Counted from the first letter of the stretch, positions 1 to 10,469 are shown. The stretch is 64,000 nucleotides of DNA from Rothia amarae (GCF_014705945.2 NZ_CP061538.1:868001-932000); one strand, 5' to 3'. Translations and numbers: made by a program. Notes: generated by a model from the letters alone, not told the origin.

Positions 1-2
1 TT

Positions 3-47
3 AACCGGGCGTATTCATTGAACCGCGCGGATATCCAGGCAGCATAA
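3..47 (+). CDS. possible C-terminal tail of an upstream gene (partial)
   Basis: An open frame enters from the left edge and stops at 45-47 (last 14 codons read NRAYSLNRADIQAA). An intrinsic terminator 24 bases downstream is what one expects after a rightward gene. Too short to assign, and another frame, stopping at 21, cannot be excluded. Confidence 0.3.
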   Translation, partial: NRAYSLNRADIQAA

Positions 48-70
48 GGCCCTGATAGATGAGGGAAGTT

Positions 71-106
71 GCTCCTTTCTTTGAGAAGGGAAAAGGAGCA
101 TTTTTC
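71..106 (+). terminator. Rho-independent terminator
   Basis: GCTCCTTT (71-78) pairs with AAAGGAGC (92-99) and is followed by ATTTTT. It ends the gene entering from the left and separates it from chorismate mutase. Confidence 0.75.
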
Positions 107-128
107 TCCTATCGATTAGGATTGCATC

Positions 129-497
129 ATGAGCGCTTCACAAGAAATTAAAGCTAATGAAGATTTCAATCAGAATGCTTCAAGTTTGCAGAATACCGCC
201 GATGATTCTGTGATGGCTGAGTTGCTCAGCATTCGCCGAACCATTGATAATCTTGACGCCAGCTTGGTTTATATTTTGGCAGAGCGATTTAGAGCCACCC
301 AAAAGGTGGGGCTTCTCAAAGCTGAGCATTCCTTACCTGCCGGTGACCCCAAACGTGAAGAAGAACAAATTAGGCGGTTGCGGTCGTTTGCTGAAGCAGC
401 AGAGTTGGATCCTGAATTTGCCGAGAAGTTTTTGAACTTTATTATTTCCGAAGTCATCAAACATCATGAGCAGATTGCCCGAGAGGCAGCTAACTAG
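129..497 (+). CDS. chorismate mutase (AroQ class)
   Basis: Predicted monofunctional, all-helical AroQ-type chorismate mutase, converting chorismate to prephenate for phenylalanine and tyrosine synthesis in the cytosol. The family pattern begins near residue 34 (LSIRRTIDNLDASLVYILAERF) with the expected Arg and Lys residues of helix 1, followed by RFRATQKVGLLK and a C-terminal helix pair ending FIISEVIKHHEQIA. The 122-residue length suits a stand-alone domain with about 30 extra N-terminal residues. The ATG follows a terminator and lies 24 bases ahead of the next gene, with which it may be cotranscribed. No prephenate dehydratase or dehydrogenase domain is fused. Confidence 0.85.
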   Translation: MSASQEIKANEDFNQNASSLQNTADDSVMAELLSIRRTIDNLDASLVYILAERFRATQKVGLLKAEHSLPAGDPKREEEQIRRLRSFAEAAELDPEFAEKFLNFIISEVIKHHEQIAREAAN

Positions 498-521
498 CTC
501 ATCCTTTATGAGGAGCCGTGT

Positions 522-1619
522 ATGCCGCGAGTTCAAAGAATCGCCCAGTATGCCAGCATCGATCATGAAATGCTGAGCCAGAAGCAGGGGATGGACGCCG
601 GTGTAACGTTTGACCAGCGGTATTTTGTACGTTGTACGGGGTTGGGGAACTGGTCGGGTAGCGATGTCATCGATACAGTCCATCGCGTGCGCGGTGAATT
701 GGGGTCACCACATCTGTCGTATCTTCCTGCTTTACCTGATCGGGGTTATGCGGCGTCGACGTTGGCTCGAAGTATCGCTGTGTTGGACGGCCTCGAAGCA
801 GATGGAGCTTCTTTCGGGTGGCGGTTGGTTTCTGGCTACTCCCGGGAAGCAGAAAAAGCGCGTTCGCTCTTCACTTCTGATTTAAATGCTCTGGCAGATA
901 CCGTGGGCAAAGAAAGCGCTTCCGGCAATGCTCTGAAACTGCAATTCTGCGGTCCCTTTACTCTGGCTTCTTCTTTGCATCTGCCGCAGGGGGAGCGCGC
1001 CATCGCAGATTACGGTGCGGTACGAGATATTCGGGATGCTTTCATTGCCGGTCTTGGTTCTTGGCTCAAACTGGTGCGTGAGGCTGTGCCGGATGAGCAA
1101 ATCGTTATCCAGTTCGATGAACCGGATTTGGGAGCAGCGATGGCCGGTCAAATCTCAACAGCAAGCGGGTTGAGAACGTATCGGGCAATCAAACCTGAGA
1201 TATTAGAGAGTAGCTACGAACTACTGGCACTGGAGATGAAGAACCACAATGTTTTCACTGCAGTTGCGAATGCACCCCACCCATACCTTGCCAGTTTGCA
1301 ATCGACTGTAAACGCAAGCGCATTTTCTTCCAAAAATTTTGAAGAAAGGGATTGGGAGAAAGTAGCCACCCTGATTGAAGCGGGGCAGCAGGTATGGCTG
1401 GGGGTAGCAGATACCCACCAAGTTCAGAGTGTTTCATCTCTTGCCCATTCGCTGTGGAAATCCTGGCGGACGGTAGGCCTCTCTGCTGACCAGTTAAGCG
1501 GTCTGACCTTGACGGAGCGAGGAGACCTCTCTGAAATTTCCTCCCCGCAGGCTACAGCGGTGTTAAGACATCTGACCGAGACGGCGCGGGCAGTCTCCGA
1601 AATTGCGCAGGACCAGTAA
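522..1619 (+). CDS. MetE-like (cobalamin-independent methionine synthase family) protein
   Basis: A 365-residue protein matching the short actinobacterial relatives of the MetE C-terminal TIM barrel. Supporting blocks are GLGNWSGSDVIDTVHRVRGE near the N-terminus, LKLQFCGPFTLASSLHLP mid-protein and IQFDEPDLGAAMAG near residue 200, the barrel segment that carries substrate-binding acids in MetE/UROD folds. It is only about half the length of true MetE and lacks the duplicated N-terminal barrel, so methionine synthase activity is not assured. The ATG is preceded by GAGGAG at good spacing. It lies between chorismate mutase and mtrA on the same strand. Confidence 0.75.
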   Translation: MPRVQRIAQYASIDHEMLSQKQGMDAGVTFDQRYFVRCTGLGNWSGSDVIDTVHRVRGELGSPHLSYLPALPDRGYAASTLARSIAVLDGLEADGASFGWRLVSGYSREAEKARSLFTSDLNALADTVGKESASGNALKLQFCGPFTLASSLHLPQGERAIADYGAVRDIRDAFIAGLGSWLKLVREAVPDEQIVIQFDEPDLGAAMAGQISTASGLRTYRAIKPEILESSYELLALEMKNHNVFTAVANAPHPYLASLQSTVNASAFSSKNFEERDWEKVATLIEAGQQVWLGVADTHQVQSVSSLAHSLWKSWRTVGLSADQLSGLTLTERGDLSEISSPQATAVLRHLTETARAVSEIAQDQ

Positions 1620-1683
1620 CTTTTCACACTTATTTTGGACCCCGCTAAGATGAAAGAGTCTGCTGATTTTTCAGAGGAGAATA

Positions 1684-2373
1684 ATGAACGCAACCATACT
1701 CGTCGTGGACGACGACGAAGCTCTGGCTGAGATGGTCGGAATCGTACTAGCTCAAGAAGGCTTTGAAACAGCTATTTGCGAGACGGGCGACCAAGCCGCT
1801 GATGCTTTCCGTACTCACCAGCCGGACCTCATCCTTCTCGACTTTATGCTTCCGGGTATGAACGGTATCGAGGTGTGCACCCAGATTCGCCAGGAGTCAG
1901 ATGTCCCTATCATCATGTTGACCGCCAAGAGCGATACTGAGGACGTCGTGCGGGGGCTTGAAGCCGGTGCAGATGATTATATCGCCAAGCCCTTCAAACC
2001 TGCTGAGCTGTTAGCCCGCGTACGTGCTCGTCTGCGCCCTAAAGAAGAGCACAGCAAGGGTCATCTGCTAGTAGGCGGGTTGGAGATAGACCTCGCCGGT
2101 CATACCGTCAGCCGCGGGGGAGAGAACATCTCACTGACTCCTTTGGAGTTTGATTTGCTGGCAAATTTGGCGCAGCAACCGGGGCAAGTAATGACCCGCG
2201 AATCGTTATTAGATAACGTATGGGGTTACGAAAAATCGGTTGATTCTCGTTTGGTCAACGTTCATATTCAGCGCCTGCGTTCAAAGATTGAGCAGGACCC
2301 TGAGAACCCTCAGATTGTTTTGACTGTGCGCGGCGTAGGTTATAAGGCCGTCTCAGATAAACCGCACCGCTAG
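1684..2373 (+). CDS. mtrA: two-component response regulator MtrA
   Basis: OmpR/PhoB-family response regulator of 229 residues. The receiver domain has the acidic pocket DDDE at 9-12, the phosphoacceptor Asp53 in LLDFMLPGMNG and Lys in the AKPFKPAEL loop. The winged-helix domain (about 125-225) ends with the typical RLVNVHIQRLRSKIE recognition helix and VRGVGYK hairpin. Its partner kinase gene starts 11 bases downstream and lpqB follows, the conserved actinobacterial mtrA-mtrB-lpqB order. In relatives MtrA controls cell-wall hydrolases, osmotic response and replication/division genes. The ATG follows AGAGGAGA at proper distance. Confidence 0.97.
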   Translation: MNATILVVDDDEALAEMVGIVLAQEGFETAICETGDQAADAFRTHQPDLILLDFMLPGMNGIEVCTQIRQESDVPIIMLTAKSDTEDVVRGLEAGADDYIAKPFKPAELLARVRARLRPKEEHSKGHLLVGGLEIDLAGHTVSRGGENISLTPLEFDLLANLAQQPGQVMTRESLLDNVWGYEKSVDSRLVNVHIQRLRSKIEQDPENPQIVLTVRGVGYKAVSDKPHR

Positions 2374-2384
2374 GACTACCCTTC

Positions 2385-4145
2385 GTGTCAATTACCGCAC
2401 CACTGCCGAAGGTGAATGCAGCTCCAGCGTCAGAACTGAATCCTCGGCGTCATCCTATTAAAACTGTCCGTCAACTGTGGCGACAGTCGCTTCAATTCCG
2501 TGCTGTGTCGGCAGCTGGTATTTTGATGATGATTGCTTTCATCTTCGTGGGTTCATTTTTGACACATCAGATTGCTAATTCTCTGTTTGATGGTCGCCTC
2601 AGCCAAGCACTGGAAGAATCTAAGAGCGGCTTTACGAATGTTCAGTCACTTCTTGATAGCTCTGATGCCACTGCAAATTCGGAGATTGAACGCGACGTTC
2701 TGCGCTTTATGACGGTTCTTGAGGTAGACGGCAGTGATTCTAGCCGGCAGTGGATTTTGGTGCCTCACGGAGATCCAGATAATCCCGGTTCAATTACAGC
2801 TCACAGCCAGGGTCCTTCTATTACTGCCGATGCGGTTCCTGCGGAGCTGGATGAGGCAGTGCGGAAGGACGACGGCGGTATCTATTGGCAGTCATCGAGT
2901 ATTACTCAGAATGGTGTAACGCATCCGGTTCTATTTGTAGGTACGTCTATCAAGATTCACCAGAACCCTGACTATGGTCTTTATCTGGTGTATGACTTAT
3001 CGGCGTCCCAGCAGACCATGCGGTATATCAACCTGGTGATTCTGCTGGCATTCTTGATTCTGCTTGTGGTTGTTCTTTCTATCGTGTGGTTTGTGACGCG
3101 AACGGTTATCCGCCCTATTGCCTCCACTGCTATAACGGCCGAGAAACTGGCAGCCGGTGATCTTGACCGGCGTGTGATTGTGCGAGGGGAAAACGAAACG
3201 TCTCGGTTGGGTCATTCCTTCAACCGCATGGCAGACGGGTTACAGAACCAGATTTCTCAGCTGGAAACCCTTTCTAGCATGCAGCAGCAATTTGTTTCCG
3301 ACGTCTCGCATGAGCTGCGTACCCCTTTGACTACCGTCCGTATGGCGGCGGAGATGCTCTACAGCGGTCGTGAAGATTTGAATCCGGCGTACCGCCGTCC
3401 CACGGAGCTTCTTTACCACCAGGTAGATCGCTTTGATTCGTTGCTGGCAGATTTACTGGAGATTTCGCGGTTTGACGCCGGTTCCGCCACGCTCGATTGC
3501 GCGCCGGTTGATTTACTGGCGGTTATCAACGATGTCTTGCTCGAAGTGCAACCGCATCTTGCGCGAACCGGTACGGAGCTCACTCTCCATACGGACGAGC
3601 GACAAATTATGGTGGAGATGGATCACCGCCGTATCGAAAGGGTTTTGCGTAACCTCTTGTTCAATGCAGTGGAGCACAGCGAAGGTAACCCGATTGACGT
3701 GTACATCGGCGTGAACGAAAACACGGTTGGTCTTGCAGTACGTGACCACGGTATCGGTATGAAACCTGAGCATTTGGATCAAGTTTTCAATCGTTTCTGG
3801 CGTGCTGATCCTTCCCGTAAACGTACGTTGGGAGGAACCGGTTTGGGGCTTTCTATCGCAGCCGAGGACGTGCGTTTGCACCAAGGAACACTGGAAGCGT
3901 GGGGCAAGCCGGACGAAGGTGCGTGCTTCCGCATGACCTTGCCGCTGAACCAAGATATTCCTATGGGGTCCTCGCCCGTGCTACTAACAGGTGAACCAGA
4001 AAACGGTTCTCTGCGGTCAACTGAGCAAACTGCCGCCACGGGTAGCATACTCACTGTAGCTTCGCTCGATCACGAACTCGATAAGCCTGAACCAAATTCT
4101 CGTTATACCGCTGCTTCTTCGGAGGAAGTGCCCGATGAAAATTAG
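2385..4145 (+). CDS. mtrB: sensor histidine kinase MtrB
   Basis: A 586-residue membrane kinase. One transmembrane helix lies at about 41-60, an extracytoplasmic sensor domain at 62-210, a second helix at about 213-236, then HAMP (VIRPIASTAITAEKLAAGDL). The HisKA motif VSDVSHELRTPLTT carries the phosphorylated His near 309, and the HATPase domain shows LFNAVEHS (N box), DHGIGM (G1) and GGTGLGLSIA (G2). The C-terminal 70 residues after the kinase core are low complexity. The start is GTG 11 bases after mtrA. The end overlaps lpqB by 11 bases, indicating translational coupling. Confidence 0.97.
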   Translation: MSITAPLPKVNAAPASELNPRRHPIKTVRQLWRQSLQFRAVSAAGILMMIAFIFVGSFLTHQIANSLFDGRLSQALEESKSGFTNVQSLLDSSDATANSEIERDVLRFMTVLEVDGSDSSRQWILVPHGDPDNPGSITAHSQGPSITADAVPAELDEAVRKDDGGIYWQSSSITQNGVTHPVLFVGTSIKIHQNPDYGLYLVYDLSASQQTMRYINLVILLAFLILLVVVLSIVWFVTRTVIRPIASTAITAEKLAAGDLDRRVIVRGENETSRLGHSFNRMADGLQNQISQLETLSSMQQQFVSDVSHELRTPLTTVRMAAEMLYSGREDLNPAYRRPTELLYHQVDRFDSLLADLLEISRFDAGSATLDCAPVDLLAVINDVLLEVQPHLARTGTELTLHTDERQIMVEMDHRRIERVLRNLLFNAVEHSEGNPIDVYIGVNENTVGLAVRDHGIGMKPEHLDQVFNRFWRADPSRKRTLGGTGLGLSIAAEDVRLHQGTLEAWGKPDEGACFRMTLPLNQDIPMGSSPVLLTGEPENGSLRSTEQTAATGSILTVASLDHELDKPEPNSRYTAASSEEVPDEN

Positions 4146-5823
4146 ACCTTTGTACAAAGTTTCTTCTTTGGGGCTCATCTTTCTGCTCACAGCTACAAGT
4201 TGCGGGAGTATTCCAACTGACGGTTCCGTCAACCACTATGCTGACCCTGCACAGAGTGCCTCGGCTTCTGCGGCGGATATCCAGGCACAGGGACCGAGCC
4301 AGAACGCTAGCCCAGAACAAATTGTGCGTGGATTTATAGAGGCAGGTATCGGCGCCCACGATGATTACACAGTGGCGCGTGAGTTTTTGACACCCGAATT
4401 TGCGCAGACCTGGCAACCTGATGATAAGACCCTCGTCTATAGAGACCAGGTGAATCTCAAGCAGGGGGGAAAGAGCGAGGACTTCGTCGTCAAGGTACCG
4501 GTAACAACTGAGATTGATAAGAAGGGTATCGCTACCTCCTTTGACGCGGCGGAAAACCAGGATGTCAACATTACTGTTAAGCAGGTGGACGGACAGTGGC
4601 GTATCGCTTCCGCACCGAATGCCATCGTCATTTCTCGGGCGAACTTCGAAAAGGTCTTTACTCCTTTCACGCTCTATTTTTACGATTCCACGTTTACCTA
4701 TGCCGTGCCGGATACGCGCTGGTTTGCAGACCGTAGTACGGTTGCGACGTCGTTGGTTCGCGTGCTGTTGCAGGGCCCGGCGCCCTACCTTGAGGGCGCT
4801 GTCAGCTCTGCTGTACCCGAAGGCACACAGCTCAATCGGAATTCAGTGCCGGTTAATGGGGGCACCGCAACGGTGGATGTGAATACAGCAGAACCGGCGG
4901 CTAATCTCTCCCAGCTTGATATTGAAAGATTCCAAACTCAGCTCACTCAAACGTTGTCCCAGCTCAACGGAGTGCAGGCAATTCAGCTTTCCGTTCAAGA
5001 CCAGGTTTTGAAGCAGAACAGTTTGGATGATTATCAGGCGCCAGTCATCAATCCCGATGTGGGTCCGCAAGTTGTGGGATTCTCTGGCAAGGATATGAGG
5101 ATGAGCGAAAACTTCCGCGATGATAGTAATCTGACCACCATTTATACCTCGGATGATGCAATGCAACTTCCCGCTATGGGGTATAAGAGACAGAACTTTG
5201 CTTATCTCAACGCTGCCCGCAACTCGCTGAACTGGATTAACTCCAATACACGCAAGACTGTCATGATGGGGGAAATGCTCACTCAGCCATCATTTGATCA
5301 ATTCCAGTGGTTATGGTCCTCTACTTCTGATGGGGAGGTCAAGGCTATATCTATCGCGAATCGAGAGAATCAAACTCCGCGCACCATTTCTGCAGATTGG
5401 CTCAAAGACTACACGGTGAGCTCCTTGAAAATTTCGCGCGACGGCACACGCGCTGTGATTGTGACTCAAAGCGGCGGAGAATCAGCCGTCTGGATGTCGG
5501 GTATCAAACGCGGGTCCGACAATACTCCGGAGGCCTTGATGGAACCAATCCGCTTGAGCAGTACCGGTAAGGTCTCAGATGCTCAGTGGTATAGCGATTC
5601 TTCTGTGCTCTTGGCTGACTATTCGCAGGGGAGCACAGAGATCGTAAACCTCTCGGGCGAGGTCAAACAGATTGAAACTCTCGATGGTCTAGCAAGCATC
5701 TCTGCTGCCCCCGGTAGCGAAACTGCACTGGCGCATACCCAAGATGAAAGCGTCTACAGATTGCTCGACGGGCGATGGTCACGCATTGATATTTCGCTGG
5801 AAGACGCTAATTTCTCCGGGTAG
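4135..5823 (+). CDS. lpqB: lipoprotein LpqB
   Basis: A 562-residue exported lipoprotein: short basic N-terminus, hydrophobic helix, and lipobox LTATSC with acylated Cys23. A GerMN-type domain follows (about 200-305, including LVRVLLQGPAPYL), then a C-terminal beta-propeller-like region. LpqB acts on the outer face of the membrane and, in relatives, modulates MtrB. The ATG lies inside the 3' end of mtrB after CGGAGGAAG. Its length is typical for the family. It is the last gene of the mtrAB-lpqB operon. Confidence 0.95.
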   Translation: MKIRPLYKVSSLGLIFLLTATSCGSIPTDGSVNHYADPAQSASASAADIQAQGPSQNASPEQIVRGFIEAGIGAHDDYTVAREFLTPEFAQTWQPDDKTLVYRDQVNLKQGGKSEDFVVKVPVTTEIDKKGIATSFDAAENQDVNITVKQVDGQWRIASAPNAIVISRANFEKVFTPFTLYFYDSTFTYAVPDTRWFADRSTVATSLVRVLLQGPAPYLEGAVSSAVPEGTQLNRNSVPVNGGTATVDVNTAEPAANLSQLDIERFQTQLTQTLSQLNGVQAIQLSVQDQVLKQNSLDDYQAPVINPDVGPQVVGFSGKDMRMSENFRDDSNLTTIYTSDDAMQLPAMGYKRQNFAYLNAARNSLNWINSNTRKTVMMGEMLTQPSFDQFQWLWSSTSDGEVKAISIANRENQTPRTISADWLKDYTVSSLKISRDGTRAVIVTQSGGESAVWMSGIKRGSDNTPEALMEPIRLSSTGKVSDAQWYSDSSVLLADYSQGSTEIVNLSGEVKQIETLDGLASISAAPGSETALAHTQDESVYRLLDGRWSRIDISLEDANFSG

Positions 5824-5901
5824 TTCATCTATTCACTACAAGTTATCCACAGTTGAAAATAAACCTGGTGTAGCTGATGCTCGGGCGGTGACACTGGAGG
5901 T

Positions 5902-6798
5902 ATGCAACTTTTTCCTCAGACACCTCAACTGCGACATCACGCTCATACTCATCGTGATGCGGAGACCTTCTGGGCTCTTCTTTATTCGGTTTACGAACTC
6001 TTCTTTCCTCGAACGTGTGCCAGTTGCCTCTCCTATGGGCAGTGCATGGGGCTGGGCAGAGCGCTCTGCACGAGATGCGATTATCTAGTGAGGTATTCGT
6101 TAGTGAAAGTTATGCGACCAAAATCAAGATATGCTCTTCCTCCGGTTTTTTCCGCAGGAGCTTATACGCACGAGCTAGCCCGTTGTATTTTAGCTTTTAA
6201 GAATGGTGGCAGAACTGATCTGACTGAATATTTTGTGACCGGGCTGGTACGTGCGGCATACGAGATACTCGGACCGCTGAGTAGCTCACCTACAAAAGCA
6301 ATGGGCATGAGGAATAAAACCTCCTCTCAACAAATTTACTGGGTGCCTATCCCGTCCACCGCCCAAAGTGCCCGACGTCGGGGGTTTGTTCCCGCAGAAT
6401 TATTAGCTCAACAAACCCTGCGCCAGCTACGAAAGACGCCGCTCACCGAGACCTTTGAATTTCAGCTAGGAAGATTCTTGTGTCAAAAATCGCGTCTTTC
6501 ATCAGCTACCGGTCAAAAATTGCTGGGAGTGAGCGCCAGACGCCGTCGAATCCTCGATTCTATGAGCATCCGGCCCACCTTAACTAGTGTGTTAGGGCGC
6601 GAACGGGATTTGCGGGGCAAAAAGTGTGTGCTCGTAGACGATGTAGTGACTACCGGCGCAACCCTCAAAGCAGCCACCTCTATTCTAGAAAAGCACGGGG
6701 CTCACGTGATAGGAGCTATCACTGTAGCGGCAGTCCCGCGGAAAACCTCAGAGGAAACAAAGCGACACAACGTAGAAACCAACTTAACACAACGCTAA
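5902..6798 (+). CDS. ComF-family phosphoribosyltransferase-like protein
   Basis: A 298-residue ComF family protein. The N-terminal cysteine cluster (CASC, CMGLGRALCTRC, about residues 36-60) is the zinc-binding part. The PRPP-binding loop near residue 244 reads VLVDDVVTTGATL, with the paired Asp residues and GAT turn of type I phosphoribosyltransferases. The motif VPIPSTAQSARRRGFVPAELLA in the middle is the ComF signature. Family members are linked to DNA uptake in competent bacteria, though the biochemical role is unclear. The ATG follows TGGAGGT. It lies downstream of lpqB, the usual actinobacterial order before hpf and secA. Confidence 0.88.
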   Translation: MQLFPQTPQLRHHAHTHRDAETFWALLYSVYELFFPRTCASCLSYGQCMGLGRALCTRCDYLVRYSLVKVMRPKSRYALPPVFSAGAYTHELARCILAFKNGGRTDLTEYFVTGLVRAAYEILGPLSSSPTKAMGMRNKTSSQQIYWVPIPSTAQSARRRGFVPAELLAQQTLRQLRKTPLTETFEFQLGRFLCQKSRLSSATGQKLLGVSARRRRILDSMSIRPTLTSVLGRERDLRGKKCVLVDDVVTTGATLKAATSILEKHGAHVIGAITVAAVPRKTSEETKRHNVETNLTQR

Positions 6799-6918
6799 GT
6801 GCGAAATTTATGTGACTGACAACATATAGTGTTCTATTGTTGTTCATAAGGAACCCACCCAAAGTTCCTGAGCGAATGTTAAATCACAGACGCTACCCTT
6901 CAATGTTGGGAGAGAATT

Positions 6919-7545
6919 GTGGAAATCAACGTAGTTGGACGAAACATTACGGTCTCCAATCGCCTCCGCGAGTATGTCGAAGAAAAAGTTGCTAAATTTG
7001 AGCAACTTGGAGAACGCGTGAGCAACATCGAAGTGAAATTCTCGCTAGAAGGTCACTCCGGTCCAGAAACAATTCGAGTAGAAATCACAGTAGAAGGTCA
7101 AGGTCCCGTCCTGCGCGCAGAAGCCCAGGGCTCTGACAAATTTGCTGTCTTTGATGAAACCTATGGCAAATTGCTAGAACGTTTACGCCGCGCTCGCGAC
7201 CGACGAAAAACTCCCAAACACGGCAACAAACGCCCGGTCAGTGTGGGTGAAGCCACTGGTGCGCTGGTTCCTGAGGATTCACCCCTCATAGAATTTGAAG
7301 ATCAAACTGTTGAAGAAGCCGCTTTCAGTTCAGAAATTTCGCTTGAGGACGACCTCTCTTCACCCATTGAAATCCGTCGCAAGAGCTTTAAAGCAGTTGC
7401 ACTTACCCCTGAAGAAGCAGTTGACCATATGGAACTGGTAGGGCATGACTTCTTCGTTTACGTTGATAAAGAGACTGGCGCGCCTTCAGCCGTTTACCGT
7501 CGTAAAGGCTGGTCCTACGGCGTAATTTTGCTCAAAAATCAGTAA
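6919..7545 (+). CDS. hpf: ribosome hibernation promoting factor, long form
   Basis: A 208-residue long HPF. The N-terminal S30AE/YfiA domain (1-105, beginning MEINVVGRNITVSNRLREYV) binds the 30S decoding region. The C-terminal domain (about 145-205, with AVDHMELVGHDFFVYVD and VYRRKGWSYGVI) dimerises to join two ribosomes into 100S particles. The linker is acidic. The start is GTG after TTGGGAGAGAAT. The gene stands alone between comF and secA and ends in a strong terminator at 7585-7625. The 120-base leader contains a small hairpin, GGAAC(6850-6854)/GTTCC(6864-6868). Confidence 0.95.
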   Translation: MEINVVGRNITVSNRLREYVEEKVAKFEQLGERVSNIEVKFSLEGHSGPETIRVEITVEGQGPVLRAEAQGSDKFAVFDETYGKLLERLRRARDRRKTPKHGNKRPVSVGEATGALVPEDSPLIEFEDQTVEEAAFSSEISLEDDLSSPIEIRRKSFKAVALTPEEAVDHMELVGHDFFVYVDKETGAPSAVYRRKGWSYGVILLKNQ

Positions 7546-7584
7546 ATATTGGGTGCCCAAGCAAACCTAATGTAGATATTTTTT

Positions 7585-7625
7585 GCAGAGTCGGTAGATA
7601 AAAATCTACCGACTCTGCTTGTTTT
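7585..7625 (+). terminator. Rho-independent terminator after hpf
   Basis: A perfect 15-bp inverted repeat, 7585-7599 with 7604-7618, separated by AAAA and followed by TTGTTTT. It isolates hpf from secA. Confidence 0.95.
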
Positions 7626-7805
7626 ATATCGTGTAACCTCAAGGGCAAAATGTGCCCAATGTCTTACCGTTAGCCCACAGAAGAAAAGCCATACCTCGTA
7701 AATTCTGAGCAGAGAGTAACCTAGAATGGTGAAAGCGTGTCTTCTCTTACCTTTGGGGAGAGACCCGCAACCTCTACTTTCGTTATTACAAGGAGTCAGT
7801 TTTCA

Positions 7806-10451
7806 GTGGCATCTTTCCTAGAAAAGATTCTTCGAGTTGGAGACAAGAAGATTCTCAAGCAGCTCCGCGCTTACACTGATGCGGTGAATTCTCTAGAAGA
7901 CAGCTTTATCGCCATGAGCGATGCTGAACTCCGCGCTGAAACTGATGCGTTTAGAAAGAGAGCTCAGGACGGCGAATCGCTGGACACCATGTTGCCAGAA
8001 GCCTTTGCGGTGGTTCGAGAAGCCTCCAAGCGCACCCTCGGCAAGCGCCACTACGACGTCCAACTTATGGGCGGCGCTGCGCTCCACCTGGGGAATATCG
8101 CCGAAATGAAGACGGGCGAAGGCAAAACACTGGTTGCTACCGCACCTGCCTACTTGAACGCGCTCACTGGCAAGGGCGTACACGTGGTCACCGTCAACGA
8201 TTACCTCGCTGAATATCAAGCAAATCTAATGGGGCGCGTCTTCCGATTCTTAGGAATGGAATCAGGCGTTATCCTTGCAAACCAGACTCCTGAACAGCGT
8301 CGTAAAGAATATTTAGCAGACGTCACCTACGGCACCAACAATGAATTCGGTTTCGATTACCTCCGGGATAACATGGCGTGGACTGTGGAAGAGCAGGTAC
8401 AACGCGGTCACAACTTCGCCATCGTGGACGAAGTGGACTCCATCTTGATTGATGAGGCACGAACCCCGCTGATTATTTCCGGTCCCGCTGCTGGTGAAGC
8501 CAACCGCTGGTATGCCGAATTTGCGCGGTTTGCACAGACCCTCAAAGCCGATTATGACTATGAGGTAGATGAGAAAAAGCGCACCGTAGGTATTTTGGAA
8601 CCGGGCATCGATAAGATTGAAGATCACCTGGGTATCAACAACCTCTATGAGTCTTCCAACACCCCTCTTATCGGTTTCTTGAATAACGCTATTAAAGCAA
8701 AAGAGCTCTTCAAAGATAATAAAGATTACGTCGTGATGAACGGCGAAGTCATGATTGTTGATGAGCACACCGGACGTATTCTTTCTGGTCGTCGATATAA
8801 CGACGGCATCCACCAGGCAATTGAAGCCAAGGAGAAGGTTGAGGTTAAGCCCGAAAACCAGACGATGGCTACTATCACCTTGCAGAATTACTTCCGCATG
8901 TACGACAAGCTTTCCGGTATGACCGGTACTGCTGAAACCGAAGCGGCAGAATTTATGAATACCTATGAGCTTGGTGTCGTTCCGATTCCGACTAACAAAG
9001 ATGTTGCTCGTAAGGATCAGCCGGATAAGGTTTATAAGGACGAAATCGCTAAATTTAATGCGGTCGTCAAAGATATTAAAGAACGCCACGAATCAGGGCA
9101 GCCCGTCTTGGTGGGTACAACCAGCGTTGAAAAGAGCGAGTACCTTTCGAAGCTCCTGAAGCGCGAAGGCGTGCGACACGAGGTGTTGAACGCGAAGAAC
9201 AACGCCCGTGAAGCTGCAATCGTGGCTCAGGCAGGTCGTAAAGGTGCAGTGACTGTTGCAACCAATATGGCTGGCCGTGGAACCGATATCATGCTCGGTG
9301 GTAACCCAGAATTCAATGCTGTTGAAAAGATGGAGTCTTTGGGGCTGGATCCCGAAAAGAATACTGAAGAGTATGAGGCCCGCTGGCCCGAGGTTTTAGC
9401 TGAGTGTGAAAATGCAGCTCAAGCTGAACACGATGAAGTCACCGCTGTGGGCGGACTCTACGTATTGGGTACCGAACGCCATGAATCGCGCCGCATCGAT
9501 AACCAGCTTCGCGGTCGCTCAGGTCGCCAGGGCGATCCCGGCGAATCACGGTTCTATCTGTCTCTAGCTGACGATTTGATGCGTCTGTTCAATGGACAGG
9601 CTGCGGGTCGCCTTATGGCGGGTGCTCCCGATGATACTGCGCTAGATTCTAAATTGGTTTCGCGTGTTATCGCTTCTGCCCAGGGGCAGGTTGAATCCCG
9701 AAACGCCGAGCAACGAAAGAATATTCTCAAATATGATGATGTTCTTAACCGCCAACGTGAAGCTATGTACAAGGATCGCAACGCCATTTTGCACGGTGAT
9801 GATCTCAAGGAGAACATCCAAAAGTTCACCCGTGATGTTCTGACTTCTACCATCGACGCTGAAGTTAGCACAGGGCATGCCGAAGATTGGGACTTCGCTA
9901 AACTCTGGAAGAATCTGGAGAGCGTATATCCTATTACTCTCACTGTTGATGAGTTGGCGGAAGACGCCGGAGATAAGTCCAAAATTACTCGCGACCAGCT
10001 GGTCAAGGAAGTTCTTGCAGACGCACAGGTCATTTACGAAGAGCGTGAAGAAGAAGTCGGATCAGAGGCTATGCGAGAAATTGAACGTCGAGTAGTTCTC
10101 TCGGTCATTGGTAAGCATTGGCCTGAGCACCTCTACGAGATGGATTACCTCAAAGAAGGCATTGGGCTCAGAGCGATGGCTCAGCGTGACCCACTGGTGG
10201 AGTACCAGCGTGAAGGCTATGGAATGTATCAGGCAATGATGGATGCAGTACGCGAAGAAACCGTCAGCTACCTTTATCATCTTGACCTTTCCAAGCAGCG
10301 TACTCGCTCGTCCAATATCAAGTTGGATATTCCTGCTCAGCCTAAGTTCTTGCAGTATTCGGCTCCATCCGAATCTGGTGGGACCGAGACGAAAACTCTG
10401 GAAAATGAGTTTGTAGATGAGTCAGAAGTGAAAATGAAGCATAGGAAGTAA
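7806..10451 (+). CDS. secA: preprotein translocase ATPase SecA (SecA1)
   Basis: The motor ATPase of the Sec pathway, pushing unfolded preproteins through SecYEG. Walker A is in [11 protein letters not shown], the DEAD-type motif is [17 protein letters not shown], motif VI is [15 protein letters not shown], and the preprotein cross-linking and scaffold domains are complete. It lacks the C-terminal zinc motif seen in many proteobacterial SecA proteins, ending in a basic tail. The frame is open from GTG 7737, but GTG 7806 is chosen: it begins [15 protein letters not shown], matching family N-termini, and follows AAGGAG with 9 bases of spacing. A -10 like TAGAAT (7722-7727) would start transcription near 7734. 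Confidence 0.97.
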   Translation: MASFLEKILRVGDKKILKQLRAYTDAVNSLEDSFIAMSDAELRAETDAFRKRAQDGESLDTMLPEAFAVVREASKRTLGKRHYDVQLMGGAALHLGNIAEMKTGEGKTLVATAPAYLNALTGKGVHVVTVNDYLAEYQANLMGRVFRFLGMESGVILANQTPEQRRKEYLADVTYGTNNEFGFDYLRDNMAWTVEEQVQRGHNFAIVDEVDSILIDEARTPLIISGPAAGEANRWYAEFARFAQTLKADYDYEVDEKKRTVGILEPGIDKIEDHLGINNLYESSNTPLIGFLNNAIKAKELFKDNKDYVVMNGEVMIVDEHTGRILSGRRYNDGIHQAIEAKEKVEVKPENQTMATITLQNYFRMYDKLSGMTGTAETEAAEFMNTYELGVVPIPTNKDVARKDQPDKVYKDEIAKFNAVVKDIKERHESGQPVLVGTTSVEKSEYLSKLLKREGVRHEVLNAKNNAREAAIVAQAGRKGAVTVATNMAGRGTDIMLGGNPEFNAVEKMESLGLDPEKNTEEYEARWPEVLAECENAAQAEHDEVTAVGGLYVLGTERHESRRIDNQLRGRSGRQGDPGESRFYLSLADDLMRLFNGQAAGRLMAGAPDDTALDSKLVSRVIASAQGQVESRNAEQRKNILKYDDVLNRQREAMYKDRNAILHGDDLKENIQKFTRDVLTSTIDAEVSTGHAEDWDFAKLWKNLESVYPITLTVDELAEDAGDKSKITRDQLVKEVLADAQVIYEEREEEVGSEAMREIERRVVLSVIGKHWPEHLYEMDYLKEGIGLRAMAQRDPLVEYQREGYGMYQAMMDAVREETVSYLYHLDLSKQRTRSSNIKLDIPAQPKFLQYSAPSESGGTETKTLENEFVDESEVKMKHRK

Positions 10452-10469
10452 GACATTTAGTCTTAGTCG

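Noticed and set aside
5843-5851. Perfect DnaA box TTATCCACA, with another at 21567-21575
   Set aside because: Single, isolated boxes far from dnaA/dnaN; not an origin.
7737-7805. 23-codon N-terminal extension of SecA
   Set aside because: No ribosome site at GTG 7737, which lies at the likely transcription start; family N-terminus and AAGGAG favour GTG 7806.
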